A stretch of 14,555 bases of DNA, from assembly GCA_035499215.1 (NCBI GenBank), contig DATJZH010000327.1, positions 1 through 14,555 of the forward strand, written 5' to 3'. Each line of letters starts with the position of its first letter. Position 1 is the first letter of the stretch. Of this stretch, positions 13,116 to 14,555 are shown piece by piece. The DNA is from DATJZH01 sp035499215. GTDB lineage: Bacteria > Actinomycetota > Actinomycetes > Streptosporangiales > Streptosporangiaceae. The notes beneath the pieces are model-generated. The model saw only the letters and a list, made by a program, of their open reading frames with translations. It made no database searches and was not told where the DNA came from. The position numbers and the translations under genes were made by a program.

Positions 13116-13799
13116 CTAGCCCTGCGCGGCGGCGACGGACGCCGCCGCGACCGCCAGCGCGCGCAGCGACGTAACGGCCGCCGCGGCGTCGTCGGCCCCG
13201 AAGACAGCTGATCCGGCCACGAACACATCCGCGCCCGCCTCGGCGCAGCGGCCGATGGTTTCCTCGCTGACGCCGCCGTCCACCTGCAGCCAGACGGATC
13301 CGCCGCGGGAACTGATGAGATCGCGGGCACGGCGGATCTTCGCCAGCACGAGGTCCAGGAAGGGCTGGCCGCCGAACCCTGGCTCGACCGTCATCAGCAG
13401 CAGCATGTCGACCTCAGGCAGCAGGTCGGAGTATGGCTCGACGGGCGTCGCCGGATTGATGCCGAGCCCGGCGCGCGCGCCGGCGCTCCTGATGGTCCGC
13501 AGGGTTCGCACCGGAGATCTCGCAGCCTCGGCGTGAATGGTCACGTTGCGCGCCCCGGCCTCGGCGTAGCCGGGCGCCCAGCGATCGGGATCCTCGATCA
13601 TGAGATGACAGTCGAGCGGCAGGCTGGCGTGCCGGAGCAGCGCCTCGACCACCGGGAGGCCGATTGTGAGGTTCGGCACGAAGTGACCGTCCATCACGTC
13701 CACGTGCAGCCAGTCGGCAACGTCAGCCACGCTCGCCGCCTCGTCGGCGAGACGCGCGAAGTCCGAAGCCAGCAGGCTCGGCGCAATCTGCATTCTCAT
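13116..13799 (-). CDS. rpe: Ribulose-phosphate 3-epimerase
   Basis: Rpe interconverts ribulose 5-phosphate and xylulose 5-phosphate in the pentose phosphate pathway. The 227 residues are the normal length for this TIM barrel. Motifs are IAPSLLASDFARL (5-17), HVDVMDGHFVPNLTIG (32-47), CHLMIEDPD (64-72), MTVEPGFGGQPF (136-147), QVDGGVSEET (172-181) and DVFVAGSAVFG (191-201). Predicted metal ligands are His32, Asp34, His65 and Asp174, with the two Asp residues as acid/base. I chose the ATG at 13799; a second ATG two codons on is equally plausible, and neither has a strong ribosome site. The longer in-frame extension upstream lacks family similarity. Ribulose 5-phosphate is also the RibB substrate, linking this gene to the rib operon about 9 kb further downstream. 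Confidence 0.97.
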   Translation of the reverse strand: MRMQIAPSLLASDFARLADEAASVADVADWLHVDVMDGHFVPNLTIGLPVVEALLRHASLPLDCHLMIEDPDRWAPGYAEAGARNVTIHAEAARSPVRTLRTIRSAGARAGLGINPATPVEPYSDLLPEVDMLLLMTVEPGFGGQPFLDLVLAKIRRARDLISSRGGSVWLQVDGGVSEETIGRCAEAGADVFVAGSAVFGADDAAAAVTSLRALAVAAASVAAAQG

Positions 13800-13939
13800 C
13801 TCACGGCTGAGTCTAGGACGGGCATGGCAGACTTGCGGCGCGGCCTGCCCCGGGCGGCGGCCGGGCAGAGCGGCGTGAAGTGTCGCACCCACGGGCTACG
13901 TTCGATCCTGTATTCGAATCGCTGACCGAAGGGAATTCC
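13800..13939. promoter_or_regulatory. Divergent intergenic region between rpe and the DUF2786 gene
   Basis: These 140 nt must hold both start regions. I see an inverted repeat CTGCCC (13845-13850)/GGGCAG (13863-13868), extendable by two pairs past a bulge, and an ATTCGAAT palindrome (13912-13919). TAGACT on the minus strand about 10 nt before the rpe start could be a -10 but has no -35 partner. No promoter can be assigned with confidence. Confidence 0.4.
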
Positions 13940-14555
13940 TTGGATACTGAGGCATCGGACCGGCTCCTCGATCGCGTCCGCAAGCTGCTCGCCAAGGCCG
14001 AGGGCGACGGGGTCACGCCGCCTGAGGCACAGGCGCTGACCGCCAAGGCAGCGGAGCTCATGGCTAAGTACGGCATCGACCGGGCGCTGCTGGCGGCAGA
14101 CCAGCCGGAGACCGACCGGCCGTCCAGCCGCGTCCTGGACATCGACAATCCCTGGGCGCGGGTCAAGGCACATCTGCTGTGCGGTCTCGGCTCCGCGCTG
14201 CGGTGCCAGTGCATCATGCTGGCCAGCCAGGGCCCCGGTACCCGCGTGCATGTGTTCGGCTACGCCTCGGACCTGGAGCGCACTGATGTCCTCTACACGT
14301 CGGTCCTGATCCAGATGTGGCACGGCCTGGTGAGTGCCCAGGTCCCGGCCTGGAGCAGCAGCCCCAGGGCGTGGCGCCGCAGCTGGCTGCTCGGATTTGC
14401 CACCGCGGTGACGTCCAGGGTCCGCGCTGCCGAGCACGGGGCGGCCCGCGAGGCAACCTCCCGGGCCGACGACTCCGGCTCCCGGACGGCCGTGGTGCTC
14501 GCTGACCGCGCCACGGTGATCCGCAGCCAGGTCGAGCAGGCCTATCCGGTAACCC
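13940..14555 (+). CDS. DUF2786 domain protein, 3' end beyond the window
   Basis: This is the only plus-strand gene; 205 codons are visible and it runs off the right edge. The N-terminus matches the DUF2786 domain: DRLLDRVRKLLAKAEGDGVT (about 7-26), PEAQALTAKAAELMAKYGID (28-47). The rest (WARVKAHLLCGLGSALRC, VHVFGYASDLERTDVLY, WRRSWLLGFATAVTSRV) fits longer actinobacterial members of this family, in which the part after the domain may act in nucleic-acid-related processes. No activity is known to me. The start is a TTG with GAAGGGA 5 nt upstream (13928-13934). No ATG or GTG is better placed. The gene is divergent from rpe and unlikely to belong functionally to the rest of the window. Confidence 0.82.
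   Translation, partial: MDTEASDRLLDRVRKLLAKAEGDGVTPPEAQALTAKAAELMAKYGIDRALLAADQPETDRPSSRVLDIDNPWARVKAHLLCGLGSALRCQCIMLASQGPGTRVHVFGYASDLERTDVLYTSVLIQMWHGLVSAQVPAWSSSPRAWRRSWLLGFATAVTSRVRAAEHGAAREATSRADDSGSRTAVVLADRATVIRSQVEQAYPVT

Noticed and set aside
13876..13914. A second ECF42-like promoter before the DUF2786 gene (TGTCGC ... CGAT)
   Set aside because: Both hexamers deviate from the motif; chance matches are expected in GC-rich DNA.
13903..13920. LexA/SOS-like box in the rpe-DUF2786 gap
   Set aside because: The TTCGA-type half sites are in the wrong order and spacing for the actinobacterial SOS box.

Overview
The window is very GC-rich with almost no non-coding slack, many GTG/TTG starts and tightly overlapping genes. 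With an ECF42-type sigma factor and an FMN-riboswitch riboflavin operon, this points to an Actinomycetota chromosome, probably a soil or other high-GC lineage. I cannot name the genus. I see no tRNA, rRNA, CRISPR array or mobile element. Every gene except the last one at the right edge is on the minus strand, so the text below follows transcription from right to left.

Right edge (13116-14555): a plus-strand DUF2786 gene, cut by the window end, diverges from rpe (ribulose-phosphate 3-epimerase). Middle right (7914-12919): a compact four-gene unit holds a YCII/DGPF protein, an ECF42 sigma factor, a fusion of an ABC ATPase with GAF and histidine kinase domains, and an OmpR/KdpE-type response regulator. 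Gaps are 11 nt, 17 nt and an 8-nt overlap. A good match to the ECF42 promoter precedes the unit, so it is probably autoregulated.

Centre (4282-7720): a CUT2-type sugar ABC importer consists of a XylF-like lipoprotein, a single-domain ATPase and a XylH-like permease. Between the response regulator and the lipoprotein gene lies an AT-richer stretch with five GTT hexamers close to helical phasing, a plausible response-regulator operator.

Left (1470-4216): an FMN riboswitch and a probable ribosome-site hairpin precede ribE, ribBA and ribH, each coupled to the next by a 4-nt overlap. They are followed by xdhC and the start of a MobA/MocA-like nucleotidyltransferase, both serving molybdo-flavoenzymes.

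The most remarkable object is the 853-residue ABC ATPase-GAF-histidine kinase. Its ABC domain has the same Q-loop string as the stand-alone importer ATPase encoded beside it. I infer a system in which a soluble kinase docks on a sugar permease through its own ATPase domain and reports transport state to the response regulator, which would control the importer genes. The transporter and signalling block sits between rpe and the rib genes, which lie close together in several actinobacteria. A pentose importer feeding Rpe and then RibBA is a possible metabolic link, but it is not shown.
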